This document shows, one piece after another, positions 1 to 8,171 of a DNA stretch of 14,431 nucleotides. Below the pieces are notes generated by a model that made no database searches, was not told the origin of the DNA, and saw nothing but the letters and a program-made list of their open reading frames with translations. Both the position numbers and the translations under genes were made by a program. How positions within the stretch are numbered: position 1 is the first letter of the stretch; the number at the start of each line of letters is the position of its first letter. The DNA comes from Deltaproteobacteria bacterium (GTDB lineage: Bacteria > Desulfobacterota > JADFXK01). The DNA lies in assembly GCA_015233295.1 (NCBI GenBank), contig JADFYC010000053.1:1-14431 (forward strand), written 5' to 3'.

Positions 1-2
1 GA

Positions 3-128
3 TGGCGGGGACGCCGGGCCGCGATCATGGCCGTCATTGGATTTGCAGCTATCTTGTTCACCTATATGGGAGTGAATCACTGGTTAAAGGGATATCACTC
101 CTTTTCGGGTTTACAGGCGATCAAATGA
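3..128 (+). CDS. ccsA: C-terminal fragment of CcsA/ResC-type cytochrome c assembly protein
   Basis: Only the last 41 codons are in the window; the reading frame is open from base 3 to a TGA at 126-128. The peptide starts WRGRRAAIMAVIGFAAI, continues with a hydrophobic stretch and ends in VNHWLKGYHSFSGLQAIK. The WRGRRAA motif followed by a membrane helix and a GxHSF ending is typical of the C-terminus of the haem-handling CcsA/CcmC/ResC family (also called HemX-like next to hemA), membrane proteins that deliver haem for cytochrome c maturation. The stop overlaps the hemA start as ATGA (125-128), which suggests translational coupling and a shared haem theme. The family call rests on a short fragment and on the neighbouring hemA. 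Confidence 0.72.
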   Translation, partial: WRGRRAAIMAVIGFAAILFTYMGVNHWLKGYHSFSGLQAIK

Positions 129-1438
129 ATATCGTTTTGGTGGGTCTTAATCACAAGACAGCGGCCTTGGCTTTGAGAGAAAAACTCAACTTCAACCGGG
201 ATGACATCGATACGGCTTATCAAGGGATCATATCGATTCCTGCCCTGATTGAAGGAATTTATATCTCAACCTGTAACCGCGTCGAACTCATGGCCACGAC
301 TGAAGAGCCGGTGCGTACGGTGGACGGCGTTTCCAAATTCCTGTCCAACTATCACGGAGTGCGGCTCGATGAGTTCACTCAGTCGCTATATGTTTATCGA
401 GACAGAGACACGGTTAAACACCTTTTCGAAGTGGCCTCCAGCCTGGATTCCATGATCCTGGGGGAGCCGCATATATTGGGACAAATTAAGGCAGCCTATC
501 GCCAGGCGGTGACCCAAGGCGCTTCCGGGGTAATTCTGAACCGGCTGTTGCACAAAGCTTTTTCCGTGGCCAAACGAGTCCGGACCGAAACCGGCATTTG
601 TTCCAGTGCCGTATCGGTGAGTTATGCCGCGGTAGAACTGGCCAAAAAAATATTCGGCCAATTAAAAGGAAAGAAGGCCCTGCTGGTCGGGGCGGGGGAA
701 ATGGCCGAGTTAGCGGCGGAGCACCTCCTGTCTGCGGGTGTCGCCGAAATCACAATTGCTAACCGCACTCTCCAAAATGCCGTCACTCTGGCCAGGAGGT
801 TTCATGGGCAGGCCGCCTCACTTCCTGAGATACCCACCCTCCTTCAGACGGCAGATATCGTCATCACCTCCACCGGGGCCGAAGGTTTCGTCATCGGATA
901 TGACGATGTTAAGGGAATGATGCGACAAAGAAAAAACAGGCCGATTTTTTTTATCGATATCGCCGTCCCGCGGGACGTGGAACCATCCGTCAACACCATC
1001 GGCAACGTCTACGTTTATGATATTGACGATTTAAAAGGTATCATTGAAAGCAACAAATCAAAAAGAGAGGAAGAGGCCATCAAGGCCCGTCGGATCATCG
1101 ATGAAGAGGTGCTTAAATTTGAAAATTGGCTCAAGACGCTTGACGTAGTGCCGACCATTAGGGGGATTAAGGATAAACTTGAGGCTATTCGCAAGGCCGA
1201 ATTGGACCGGTCCCAGGCCGTCTTGAAACAACTTTCCCCCGACCAGGTCCAGGCCATCTATGTTATGACCGAATCGTTGATCAAAAAGGTCCTGCATGAT
1301 CCTGTTTTGTATCTAAAACTTAACGGCCACAGACAAAATCGTCAGGCCCGTATTGACCAGGTTAGGAAAGTGTTTAATCTAGATAAAGAAATAGTCGAAC
1401 AAGAAATCCAGATCGGGGAACAGGATGCCGAAAACTAA
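125..1438 (+). CDS. hemA: Glutamyl-tRNA reductase
   Basis: Catalyses NADPH-dependent reduction of glutamyl-tRNA to glutamate-1-semialdehyde, the first committed step of C5-pathway tetrapyrrole synthesis in the cytoplasm. The 437-residue product has the usual family length. Visible motifs are GLNHKTA (residues 7-13), STCNRVE with catalytic Cys50, SLDSMILGEPHILGQIKAAY of the catalytic domain, AKRVRTETGI, the Rossmann NADPH site KKALLVGAGEMAELAAEHL, IAVPRDVEP, and a helical C-terminal dimerisation region. The frame is open further upstream, but the ATG at 125 is chosen because MNIVLVGLNHKT is the standard N-terminus and because it overlaps the ccsA stop by four bases. Haem made by this pathway would feed the cytochrome c assembly step of the upstream gene. 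No lesion is visible. Confidence 0.97.
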   Translation: MNIVLVGLNHKTAALALREKLNFNRDDIDTAYQGIISIPALIEGIYISTCNRVELMATTEEPVRTVDGVSKFLSNYHGVRLDEFTQSLYVYRDRDTVKHLFEVASSLDSMILGEPHILGQIKAAYRQAVTQGASGVILNRLLHKAFSVAKRVRTETGICSSAVSVSYAAVELAKKIFGQLKGKKALLVGAGEMAELAAEHLLSAGVAEITIANRTLQNAVTLARRFHGQAASLPEIPTLLQTADIVITSTGAEGFVIGYDDVKGMMRQRKNRPIFFIDIAVPRDVEPSVNTIGNVYVYDIDDLKGIIESNKSKREEEAIKARRIIDEEVLKFENWLKTLDVVPTIRGIKDKLEAIRKAELDRSQAVLKQLSPDQVQAIYVMTESLIKKVLHDPVLYLKLNGHRQNRQARIDQVRKVFNLDKEIVEQEIQIGEQDAEN

Positions 1439-1720
1439 TTTGTTAAAGACAAATGTCCGAATCGAGTAGTCGGCCGCCCCGCGGCATGATCATCAAGTGG
1501 TACTCGATCATCTTTTGGCGGATGATCCTCAGGCCCGGCCGACACGGCTGCCGCCTGGATGTCCTAAAACTGAGGCCGCGTTAAATGCCCCGCTCGGTTG
1601 TCCGGCGCGGCCCGGTCTCAGCCCTAACGCACGTTAAATTATCAAGTTGCTCGACCTGTTGGAATCAACTTCAGTCGACGAGGGGAAAAAACTTATATGC
1701 CATCCGATGGAGGACGACAA
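1439..1720 (+). promoter_or_regulatory. hemA-ftsH intergenic region with nested inverted repeats
   Basis: No convincing gene lies in these 282 bases. Three sets of complementary arms are seen directly. GTCGGCC at 1469-1475 pairs with GGCCGAC at 1537-1543. Inside them GATCATC at 1506-1512 pairs with GATGATC at 1521-1527 around an 8-base loop, and a further direct copy of GATCATC sits at 1488-1494. A second unit pairs CTGAGGCCGCG (1570-1580) with CGCGGCC (1606-1612) and TCAG (1618-1621), with a small bulge. None is followed by a T-run, so a simple intrinsic terminator is unlikely. The region could be a structured leader of ftsH or the remains of a lost gene. No clear -35/-10 pair was found. Confidence 0.4.
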
Positions 1721-3604
1721 TTGAGTCCTTTTTACAAGAACTTAGCTCTATGGTTAGTGATCAGCCTGATGTTGATCCTGGTCTTCAACCTGTTTAAAAC
1801 TCCCCAGGTCTCCAAAGACAAAACCAGCTATAGTGATTTCTTGGAAGACGTGGAAAAAGGGAATGTCCTTAGTGTGGTCATTCAGGGTGAAAACATTTAC
1901 GGGTCCAAAATGGACGGAACCAAGTTCAAGACATTCGCGCCCCGGGATGAGTCCTTAATCAAGACCTTGCGCAGCAATGGAGTCAAAATCTCGGCCCGGG
2001 CGGTGGAGGAATCCCCCTGGTACATGACCGTCCTGATTTCCTGGTTCCCGATGATCATGTTAATCGCCGTGTGGATTTTCTTCATGCGTCAGATGCAGGT
2101 GGGAGGCGGCAAGGCCATGTCTTTCGGCAAGAGCCGGGCCAGGTTGATGTCTGATACCGCCGAGAAGGTCACTTTTAAAGACGTAGCCGGAATTGAGGAG
2201 GCTAAGGAAGATCTCCAGGAGATCATTGAATTTCTTAGAGACCCAAAAAAATTCACCCGGCTGGGTGGCCGCATCCCTAAGGGGGTGCTTTTAATGGGCG
2301 CTCCGGGCACTGGAAAAACCCTTTTGGCCCGCGCCATTGCCGGAGAGGCCGGGGTTCCCTTCTTCAGTATCAGCGGTTCGGATTTTGTGGAGATGTTCGT
2401 AGGCGTCGGAGCATCAAGAGTTCGGGATTTGTTCGTCCAAGGTAAGAAAAACGCCCCTTGCATTATTTTCATCGATGAAATAGACGCGGTGGGGCGGCAT
2501 CGAGGGGCCGGTCTGGGCGGAGGGCACGACGAACGTGAGCAAACCCTGAATCAACTCTTGGTGGAAATGGACGGTTTCGAGTCTAACGAAGGCGTGATTC
2601 TCATTTCGGCCACCAACCGGCCCGACGTCCTCGACCCAGCCCTGTTACGGCCCGGCCGATTTGACCGGCAGGTGGTGGTGCCAGTGCCCGATATCAGAGG
2701 CCGGGAGGAAATATTAAAAGTCCATACCCGAAAAACGCCTTTATCCCGAGATGTCGATTTGGCCGTCATTTCCCGGGGGACACCTGGATTTTCAGGAGCC
2801 GATTTAGAAAATCTAGTCAATGAAGCGGCTTTACAGGCGGCCAGAAAAGATAAAGACAAACTCCAAATGGTGGATTTTGAACTGGCTAAAGATAAAGTAC
2901 TCATGGGCGCTGAACGCCGGAGCCTGATTATCAGTGATGAGGAAAAAAAGAACACGGCTTATCACGAAGCCGGTCATACCCTGGTGGCCAAACTGACCCC
3001 CGGCACCGACCCGATCCATAAAGTGACCATCATTCCCCGCGGCCGGGCCCTGGGGTTGACTCAACAGTTGCCCACAGATGAACGCCATACCTATGCCAAA
3101 GAGTTTCTGCTGAGTCAGTTGAAGGTTCTCATGGGTGGCCGGGTGGCCGAAGAAATGGTCTTGGGTCATCTGACCACGGGGGCCGGCAATGACATTGAGC
3201 GGGCCACCGACCTGTCCCGGAAAATGGTCTGTGAATGGGGCATGAGTGAGACGATGGGCCCCCTCACCTTCGGCAAGCGGGAGGAGCAGATATTTCTGGG
3301 CCGAGAGATTGCCCAACATCGAGACTTTAGTGAAGAAACGGCCAGAAAAATTGACGTTGAGGTCAGGAATATAGTTATAGGCGCATATAATGACGCCAAG
3401 GCTTTGCTTTCAGAACATATTGACCATCTCCATGCCCTGGCCAAGGCTCTTTTGGAATTTGAAAGCATTGATGGAGTAATGGTGGATGATGTCATTAATG
3501 GCAGACCAATTACAAAAAAGCCGCCTGAACCATCCACCGCGGCAAAGCGACCTCCTGAAGAAAAAGTTGAGGATGAAGACAGCGACAGCGGGGAGGATGA
3601 TTAA
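1721..3604 (+). CDS. ftsH: ATP-dependent zinc metalloprotease FtsH
   Basis: Membrane-anchored AAA+ protease that forms hexamers in the inner membrane and degrades misfolded membrane proteins and regulatory proteins. The TTG at 1721 is preferred: it has GGAGGA at 1709-1714 six bases upstream, and [12 protein letters not shown] is the usual family N-terminus. An in-frame ATG at 1697 would add eight unusual residues. The product has 627 residues. In order it has a first membrane helix (about 6-25), a short periplasmic domain, a second helix (about 103-122), Walker A GAPGTGKT (193-200), pore-loop region FVGVGAS, Walker [33 protein letters not shown] split by normal spacing, zinc site HEAGH (His415, Glu416, His419), a probable third ligand Asp491 in AGNDIERAT, and an acidic Lys/Pro/Asp/Glu tail. 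All catalytic residues are present. Confidence 0.97.
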   Translation: MSPFYKNLALWLVISLMLILVFNLFKTPQVSKDKTSYSDFLEDVEKGNVLSVVIQGENIYGSKMDGTKFKTFAPRDESLIKTLRSNGVKISARAVEESPWYMTVLISWFPMIMLIAVWIFFMRQMQVGGGKAMSFGKSRARLMSDTAEKVTFKDVAGIEEAKEDLQEIIEFLRDPKKFTRLGGRIPKGVLLMGAPGTGKTLLARAIAGEAGVPFFSISGSDFVEMFVGVGASRVRDLFVQGKKNAPCIIFIDEIDAVGRHRGAGLGGGHDEREQTLNQLLVEMDGFESNEGVILISATNRPDVLDPALLRPGRFDRQVVVPVPDIRGREEILKVHTRKTPLSRDVDLAVISRGTPGFSGADLENLVNEAALQAARKDKDKLQMVDFELAKDKVLMGAERRSLIISDEEKKNTAYHEAGHTLVAKLTPGTDPIHKVTIIPRGRALGLTQQLPTDERHTYAKEFLLSQLKVLMGGRVAEEMVLGHLTTGAGNDIERATDLSRKMVCEWGMSETMGPLTFGKREEQIFLGREIAQHRDFSEETARKIDVEVRNIVIGAYNDAKALLSEHIDHLHALAKALLEFESIDGVMVDDVINGRPITKKPPEPSTAAKRPPEEKVEDEDSDSGEDD

Positions 3605-3696
3605 TCTAACGTTGTTCACCGAAACCTGCGGAAAAATCACGATTGACCCGACCGGGCTTTTTTTAGACATTAACCAGAAAGAAAACGAAGACTTCT

Positions 3697-4554
3697 ATGC
3701 CCCAGAACGAACTTGACATCGAACTCAGAAATGGCGTCCTCCAACTAAGTGAAAAAACCATGGTCATGGGGGTCATCAACGTTACTCCTGATTCCTTTTC
3801 CGATGGCAATCTCTTCTACAGCAAAGACAAGGCCATCGCCCACGGTTTACAAATGGTTGAGGACGGGGTCGATATTATCGACATCGGCGGTGAATCCACT
3901 CGTCCATTTTCCAATCCCGTCCCGATTGAGGAGGAATTGGACCGAGTCATCCCGGTGGTTAAGGCGTTGACTGCCCGTTGTCAGGTGCCCATCTCCATCG
4001 ACACCTGTAAATCCGAGGTGGCCCGGCAAGCGCTGGATGCCGGAGCGGCTCTCATAAACGATATCAGCGCCCTGCTGTTTGATCCGGCCATGGGGCCGCT
4101 GGTGGCTTCATACGGCGTTCCGCTCGTCCTGATGCACATGAAGGGAACGCCCAAGACCATGCAAGTCTCACCTGACTATGACGCTTTAATTCCTGAAATA
4201 ACCAAATTCTTGATAGAAGCCATGGATCGGGCTATGGCCTATGGGATTGAACGCCGAAAAATCATCATCGACCCCGGCTTGGGGTTTGGCAAACAAGTGG
4301 AACACAACCTGGCCATTTTGAATAAATTGTCTCATTTCAAAATCCTGGGCCGGCCTATTTTGCTGGGGGCGTCACGGAAGGCGTTTATCGGGAAGGTCTT
4401 AGGGCTGGACGTTAATCAGCGGGAAGAAGGCACATCGGCCACTGTGGCCATCGGGGTCTATAACGGCGCCAACATCGTCAGAGTCCACAACGTCCTGAAT
4501 GCCCGAAGAACCGTGGATATGGTTGAGGCCATCAAACGCGCCGGACAGTTATAA
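3697..4554 (+). CDS. folP: Dihydropteroate synthase
   Basis: Condenses p-aminobenzoate with dihydropterin pyrophosphate to dihydropteroate in folate synthesis; it is the target of sulfonamides. The 285-residue product is a TIM-barrel protein of normal length. The DHPS signatures are intact: MGVINVTPDSFSDG (24-37), DIGGESTRP (62-70), SIDTCKS (100-106), INDISA (120-125), LMHMKGTPKTMQ (145-156), IIDPGLGFGK (190-199), LLGASRKAFIG (222-232, with Ser226, Arg227 and Lys228) and VRVHNV (261-266). The ATG at 3697 is the only reasonable start; the ribosome site (GAAG near 3687) is weak. It lies 92 bases after ftsH and 16 bases before cdaA, so it probably sits in one transcription unit with both, an arrangement known from other deltaproteobacterial genomes. 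Confidence 0.96.
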   Translation: MPQNELDIELRNGVLQLSEKTMVMGVINVTPDSFSDGNLFYSKDKAIAHGLQMVEDGVDIIDIGGESTRPFSNPVPIEEELDRVIPVVKALTARCQVPISIDTCKSEVARQALDAGAALINDISALLFDPAMGPLVASYGVPLVLMHMKGTPKTMQVSPDYDALIPEITKFLIEAMDRAMAYGIERRKIIIDPGLGFGKQVEHNLAILNKLSHFKILGRPILLGASRKAFIGKVLGLDVNQREEGTSATVAIGVYNGANIVRVHNVLNARRTVDMVEAIKRAGQL

Positions 4555-4570
4555 ATTATTGGTTGCCCCC

Positions 4571-5407
4571 ATGACAGCGTTCTTAGACAAACTGCGGCTC
4601 TCGGGCCACGACTGGCTGGATATCTTAATTGTCGCCATTATAATCTACCAGGGGCTCCTTTTTATTAAGGGCACAAGAGCCTTTCAGATGCTCATCGGGT
4701 TGGCCGTCATTGTCTTGGCTTATTTGCTGTCCCGTAATTTGAAGCTTTCTACCCTGGAATGGCTCTTAAATAATTTTATTAGTTACATTATCTTGATTGT
4801 CATTATCTTGTTCCAAGACGACATTCGTCGAGTTCTGACAACAATGGGAAAAGGGCCTTTCTTTCGTTCCTCCATTGAGCAAAATCTGTATTTAGAAGAA
4901 GCTATCAGAGCCGCCTATTCTTTGGCTTCGAATAAGGTCGGCGCCTTGATCGTTTTTGAACGGACCACCAAGCTTAACCAGTATATCGAAACCGGCAAAA
5001 TCATCGATGCCCGCTTGAGTCGCGAACTCCTTATCAGCATCTTTATCCCCAGTTCCCCGCTGCATGATGGCGCTGTGATTATTCAAAACGGCAGGATTTA
5101 CGCGGCCGGATGTCTGCTGCCCTTGAATACCGAACAAAGCATGAGCATAAAACTCGGCACCCGGCATCGGGCGGGACTGGGTATGAGCCTGGAGACTGAT
5201 GCGGTGGTCATCGTTGTTTCCGAGGAGCGTGGGCAGGTTTCTCTGGTCGCAAATGGCCGAATATCTTGGGGAATTGACCGAGAGGCGCTCCGCGAGGAAT
5301 TGTTTGCCATGTTTAAACAATCCAAACCAAAGAAGCCGTCGGCTAAAAGAAGCTTGACGAATTTTTTGGCCGGCCTTAAGCGCCGCCGCGAGGAAAAAAC
5401 TGCTTGA
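4571..5407 (+). CDS. cdaA: Membrane-bound diadenylate cyclase CdaA
   Basis: Makes cyclic di-AMP from two ATP molecules at the inner membrane. The 278-residue protein has the CdaA layout: three predicted membrane helices (about residues 17-34, 38-54 and 69-84), a short coiled linker, and a cytoplasmic DAC domain with the two diagnostic motifs DGA (166-168, in LHDGAVI) and RHR (198-200, in GTRHRAGLGMS). Length matches the family norm of about 270-280. The ATG at 4571 gives MTAFLDKLRLSGHDWLDI, a standard start, although no good ribosome site precedes it; an in-frame TTG at 4559 is an alternative that adds four residues. The C-terminal tail is strongly basic. cdaR follows with a four-base overlap and glmM comes next, the same trio as in Firmicutes. 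Confidence 0.95.
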   Translation: MTAFLDKLRLSGHDWLDILIVAIIIYQGLLFIKGTRAFQMLIGLAVIVLAYLLSRNLKLSTLEWLLNNFISYIILIVIILFQDDIRRVLTTMGKGPFFRSSIEQNLYLEEAIRAAYSLASNKVGALIVFERTTKLNQYIETGKIIDARLSRELLISIFIPSSPLHDGAVIIQNGRIYAAGCLLPLNTEQSMSIKLGTRHRAGLGMSLETDAVVIVVSEERGQVSLVANGRISWGIDREALREELFAMFKQSKPKKPSAKRSLTNFLAGLKRRREEKTA

Positions 5408-6348
5408 CTTTTTTGAGAAAATTGTTTCTCCAAAATCTACCGCTGAAAATTCTCTCGGTTGTCTTGGCTTTTTTGCTCTGGGGATTTGTGGTCGGAGAAA
5501 AGGATTCCGAAGTTGGTGTCACCGTTCCCTTGGAACTGGTCAATGTACCGGCTGACACGGCCATAACCAACGACATCCCGGCCGACGTCTCACTCAGATT
5601 CAAGGGGCCGCGGAATCTGGTCAGGAACTTGTCCGAACGAGGCATGATCAAGACGATCGACCTTAAGGATATGAAACCTGGAGTAAACACCATCAATCTT
5701 CTTCCCGAGAGCTTCCCCGTCCCCAGAGGCCTGGAACTAATCCGGGTTAGCCCTTCTTCTTTAATTATTTATCTTGAGCGGATCATAACCAAGCGTCTCC
5801 GGGTGATGGCCAGTCTTGAAGGCGAACCTGCCGACAATTTTGCCGTGACCAAAGTTGTTGTCAAGCCGGACAGCATTATAGTCTCAGGGTCAAAAAGTGA
5901 GCTTTCCGCCACGGATTTCTTATGGACCGCGCCAATCGATATTAATGATATCCAAAAAAACCTCGACATCACCACACCCTTAGAAAAGTATTCCAGATTG
6001 CTGAAGGTTCTCGAATCCGACGCCATCCATGTCCAGGTGATCGTGGAACCAAAAATTGATCTCCACACCTTCCGAGACGTTCCCGTCGTAGTTAAAGGGC
6101 CTGAATATACCTACCGGGTGCAACCCGACAAAGTCACCTTGACGGCTACCGGAACTGTTGATCAGATCAAAAGTGCATTAAAGGGTAGTCCACCCCAAGT
6201 GACTCTCGACCTCTCAGACAAGCCACCGGGGAGGTACATGCTGGAATACGGTGTGTCATTACCCCACGGATTATCTTTAAAGAAAACATCCCCCGAACGG
6301 CTCAAAACCGATATTTATAAGCGGCGGGTGAAATCGAAACGAAAATAG
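5404..6348 (+). CDS. cdaR: YbbR-domain protein CdaR, probable regulator of CdaA
   Basis: The 314-residue protein has an N-terminal membrane helix (about 12-31, NLPLKILSVVLAFLLWGFVV) acting as anchor or signal-anchor, followed by about 270 residues outside the membrane made of successive beta-rich YbbR-type repeats (roughly 33-115, 116-200 and 205-305). Features such as VPLELVNVPAD, RVSPSSLIIYLER and VQPDKVTLTATGTVDQI are typical of the repeat. In Firmicutes CdaR binds and modulates CdaA; that role here is inferred from homology and position. The start is a TTG at 5404 that overlaps the cdaA stop (TTGA); GAGGA at 5390-5394 is suitably placed, and the N-terminus MTFLRKLFLQNLPLKILS fits the family. 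A basic tail (KRRVKSKRK) ends the protein. Confidence 0.9.
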   Translation: MTFLRKLFLQNLPLKILSVVLAFLLWGFVVGEKDSEVGVTVPLELVNVPADTAITNDIPADVSLRFKGPRNLVRNLSERGMIKTIDLKDMKPGVNTINLLPESFPVPRGLELIRVSPSSLIIYLERIITKRLRVMASLEGEPADNFAVTKVVVKPDSIIVSGSKSELSATDFLWTAPIDINDIQKNLDITTPLEKYSRLLKVLESDAIHVQVIVEPKIDLHTFRDVPVVVKGPEYTYRVQPDKVTLTATGTVDQIKSALKGSPPQVTLDLSDKPPGRYMLEYGVSLPHGLSLKKTSPERLKTDIYKRRVKSKRK

Positions 6349-6356
6349 AAGACCTC

Positions 6357-6462
6357 GGTTGCTGGTTTCTCGTTACTGGTTGCTTGTTACAAGTTTACTT
6401 CCAGTTAACGTCCCGTTATCCCCTAATACCCAACATGAAACCAGCAACCAGAAACGAGTAAC
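6357..6462 (+). repeat. GGTT-type heptad repeat with inverted arms, locus 1
   Basis: In the 134-base cdaR-glmM gap, the left arm consists of adjoining 7-base units: GGTTGCT (6357-6363), GGTTTCT (6364-6370), CGTTACT (6371-6377), GGTTGCT (6378-6384) and TGTTACA (6385-6391). The right arm, read on the minus strand from 6462, is GTTACT, CGTTTCT, GGTTGCT, GGTTTC. The outer arms GGTTGCTGGTTTC (6357-6369) and GAAACCAGCAACC (6437-6449) are a perfect 13-bp inverted repeat around 67 bases. Units are shuffled between the arms, so several pairings are possible. It has no coding potential. A related element lies at 11684-11754. Its role is unknown; it may be a dispersed intergenic repeat, an attenuating hairpin, or both. 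Confidence 0.75.
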
Positions 6463-6482
6463 ATTTTCCGGAGAATTGACTA

Positions 6483-7832
6483 TTGAACAGATTATTCGGT
6501 ACGGATGGCATCAGGGGTAGGGCCAATGTCCCTCCCATGACCGTGGATACGGTAATGAAAGTTGGGCAGAGTGCGGCCCAAGTATGCCATACCCGGCCCG
6601 GCCGTTGTAAGATTGTCATCGGTAAAGACACCCGACTGTCGGGGTATATGATCGAAAGCGCCATAGCCGCGGGCATATGTTCTATGGGGGTAGACGTCCT
6701 TTTGGCCGGAGTCTTACCTACTCCGGGGATCGCATTTATGACTACAAGTATGCGGGCTGACGCCGGTGTCGTGATTTCCGCCTCCCATAACCCTTTTCAT
6801 GACAATGGAATAAAGATATTTAACCGCGACGGATTTAAGCTGCCTGATGAATTGGAGAGGAAAATCGAAAACCTGGTCTTCCAGGCCGGCCCTGATTCCG
6901 TCCAGCCTTCATCGGAAAACCTGGGCCGGATTTCTCGTCTCACCGATGCCGATGGAAGGTTTACCGTTTTTCTAAAAAACACGTTCCCCCGTCATCTGTC
7001 ACTTGATGGATTGAAAATTGTTCTCGACTGCGCCCATGGAGCTGCCTACAAGGTCGCGCCGGCCGTCCTCTCCGAGTTGGGGGCGGATCTGATTCTGTTG
7101 GGTGCTCAACCTGATGGGAAAAATATCAATCATCAGTGCGGCTCCCTCCACCCCGCGTTGCTCGCCTCGGCAGTAACAAAAGAATCTGCTGACTTGGGTG
7201 TGGCTCTGGACGGGGATGGCGATAGGGCCATATTCGTGGACGAAACCGGTCGTGTCCTCGACGGTGATCAGGTTATGGCCATTTGCGCCGCCCACCTGCA
7301 CAAGCAAGGAAAACTTAATAATGATACCCTGGTAGCCACAGTCATGAGCAATTTGGGTTTGGAGGTGTGCCTGGCTGAGATGGGGGTACAACTGGTTCGG
7401 ACCAAGGTTGGCGACCGTTGGGTAGTAGAAGAAATGCTTCGTAGAAACTGTAACTTAGGTGGTGAGCAATCCGGCCATATCATCTTTCTTGATCACAACA
7501 CCACAGGTGACGGCATCCTCACTTGCTTGCAACTCCTGGCAATCATGCTCGAAGACCGGCACCGCCTGTCCGAATTGGCCGGGATCATGACCAGATACCC
7601 CCAGGAACTGATCAACGTTAAGGTCTCTCACAAAAGAAACCTGGACGAGTTGCCCGAAGTGGCTTCCCTCACTCGAGAGGTGACGCGAGAACTGGGCAGC
7701 AAGGGCCGCGTTTTGATCCGTTATTCCGGCACAGAGCCATTGGTCAGGGTCATGCTGGAAGGTGAAGATGCCGCAGTGATCCGGTCATACGCCGAGCAGC
7801 TTGCCTCCAGCCTGAATCGGGCGTTGGGTTAG
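6483..7832 (+). CDS. glmM: Phosphoglucosamine mutase
   Basis: Interconverts glucosamine-6-phosphate and glucosamine-1-phosphate, leading to UDP-N-acetylglucosamine for peptidoglycan and lipopolysaccharide. The 449 residues match the usual length. Seen motifs are LFGTDGIRG (4-12), the active-site serine loop VISASHNPFHDNGIKIF with Ser101 as the phosphorylated residue, the magnesium loop DGDGDR (Asp243, Asp245, Asp247), the sugar-binding loop GGEQSGH (326-332), and the C-terminal phosphate loop RYSGTEPLVRVM. The start is a TTG at 6483 with GGAGA at 6470-6474 as ribosome site; no ATG is available at the conserved N-terminus. CdaA, CdaR and GlmM are known to interact in Firmicutes, where GlmM can inhibit CdaA; whether this holds here is an inference from synteny. 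Confidence 0.97.
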   Translation: MNRLFGTDGIRGRANVPPMTVDTVMKVGQSAAQVCHTRPGRCKIVIGKDTRLSGYMIESAIAAGICSMGVDVLLAGVLPTPGIAFMTTSMRADAGVVISASHNPFHDNGIKIFNRDGFKLPDELERKIENLVFQAGPDSVQPSSENLGRISRLTDADGRFTVFLKNTFPRHLSLDGLKIVLDCAHGAAYKVAPAVLSELGADLILLGAQPDGKNINHQCGSLHPALLASAVTKESADLGVALDGDGDRAIFVDETGRVLDGDQVMAICAAHLHKQGKLNNDTLVATVMSNLGLEVCLAEMGVQLVRTKVGDRWVVEEMLRRNCNLGGEQSGHIIFLDHNTTGDGILTCLQLLAIMLEDRHRLSELAGIMTRYPQELINVKVSHKRNLDELPEVASLTREVTRELGSKGRVLIRYSGTEPLVRVMLEGEDAAVIRSYAEQLASSLNRALG

Positions 7833-7876
7833 CCGCCGGCGTCCGATATTAGACAAACAAGAAAGGCGCCACAGGC

Positions 7877-7904
7877 ATCGGCCTTATTAACTATCCTGGC
7901 CGAT
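7877..7904 (+). other. Hairpin downstream of glmM
   Basis: ATCGGCC (7877-7883) and GGCCGAT (7898-7904) are a perfect 7-bp inverted repeat around a 14-base loop, 44 bases after the glmM stop. It could help end the glmM transcript or protect its 3' end, but no T-run follows, so it is not a standard intrinsic terminator. Confidence 0.35.
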
Positions 7905-8009
7905 TCAACTTTGCCAACCTCGTTATTATTCTCGCCAATCCCGCCACTCAATTTTCGACATAGTCAGACGAAGATAGCCGGTCAAACCGTGTAACGCCAC
8001 GTTTTCCGG

Positions 8010-8038
8010 TTGACTGAAGTCCTCATTGATAATACAAT
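8010..8038 (+). promoter_or_regulatory. Sigma-70-like promoter for coaX
   Basis: TTGACT (8010-8015) and TACAAT (8033-8038) are separated by exactly 17 bases. Each hexamer matches the housekeeping consensus at five of six positions. Transcription would begin near 8045 and leave a leader of about 127 bases before the coaX ATG. This is the best promoter match I found in the window, but it is a pattern match only. Confidence 0.6.
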
Positions 8039-8075
8039 AAACAATACCGTAACTCAGTTATCTGCCATGGCGGCC

Positions 8076-8129
8076 GGTTATTCATTCAGATATATCCTTC
8101 TGTTATGGCGCCGCTTACGCTGAATAACC
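8076..8129 (+). promoter_or_regulatory. Inverted repeat in the coaX leader
   Basis: GGTTATTCA (8076-8084) and TGAATAACC (8121-8129) are a perfect 9-bp inverted repeat with 36 bases between. It lies downstream of the predicted promoter and 42 bases before the coaX start, so in the transcript it could form a long-loop hairpin; in DNA it could be a two-site operator. No known motif was recognised. Confidence 0.4.
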
Positions 8130-8171
8130 CACATATCCAGCTCATTTGATGCCAAGAAAGGGCTTGCCGTT

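Larger units (their letters stand above)
7833..8171 (+). other. glmM-coaX intergenic region
   Basis: This 339-base stretch has no convincing open reading frame on either strand; one short minus-strand frame here starts inside coaX and shows no family features. It holds three visible elements, listed separately: a 7-bp hairpin at 7877-7904, a sigma-70-like promoter at 8010-8038, and a 9-bp inverted repeat at 8076-8129. Its base composition is more AT-rich near the promoter than the flanking genes. It most likely ends the ftsH-to-glmM unit and starts a new transcript for coaX. Confidence 0.6.

Noticed and set aside
1425..1469. A 14-codon frame starting at an ATG with a GGGGAACAGG ribosome-like site inside the end of hemA
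   Set aside because: The bases are needed for hemA coding, and the short peptide (MPKTNLLKTNVRIE) shows no recognisable family. It may be a scar of a lost downstream gene, but this cannot be shown.
3636..3669. Possible terminator or promoter between ftsH and folP (CCC-GACC-GGG followed by a T-run; TTGACC with a weak -10)
   Set aside because: The stem has only 3-4 base pairs and the -10 match is poor; neither is convincing in a gap of 92 bases inside a likely operon.
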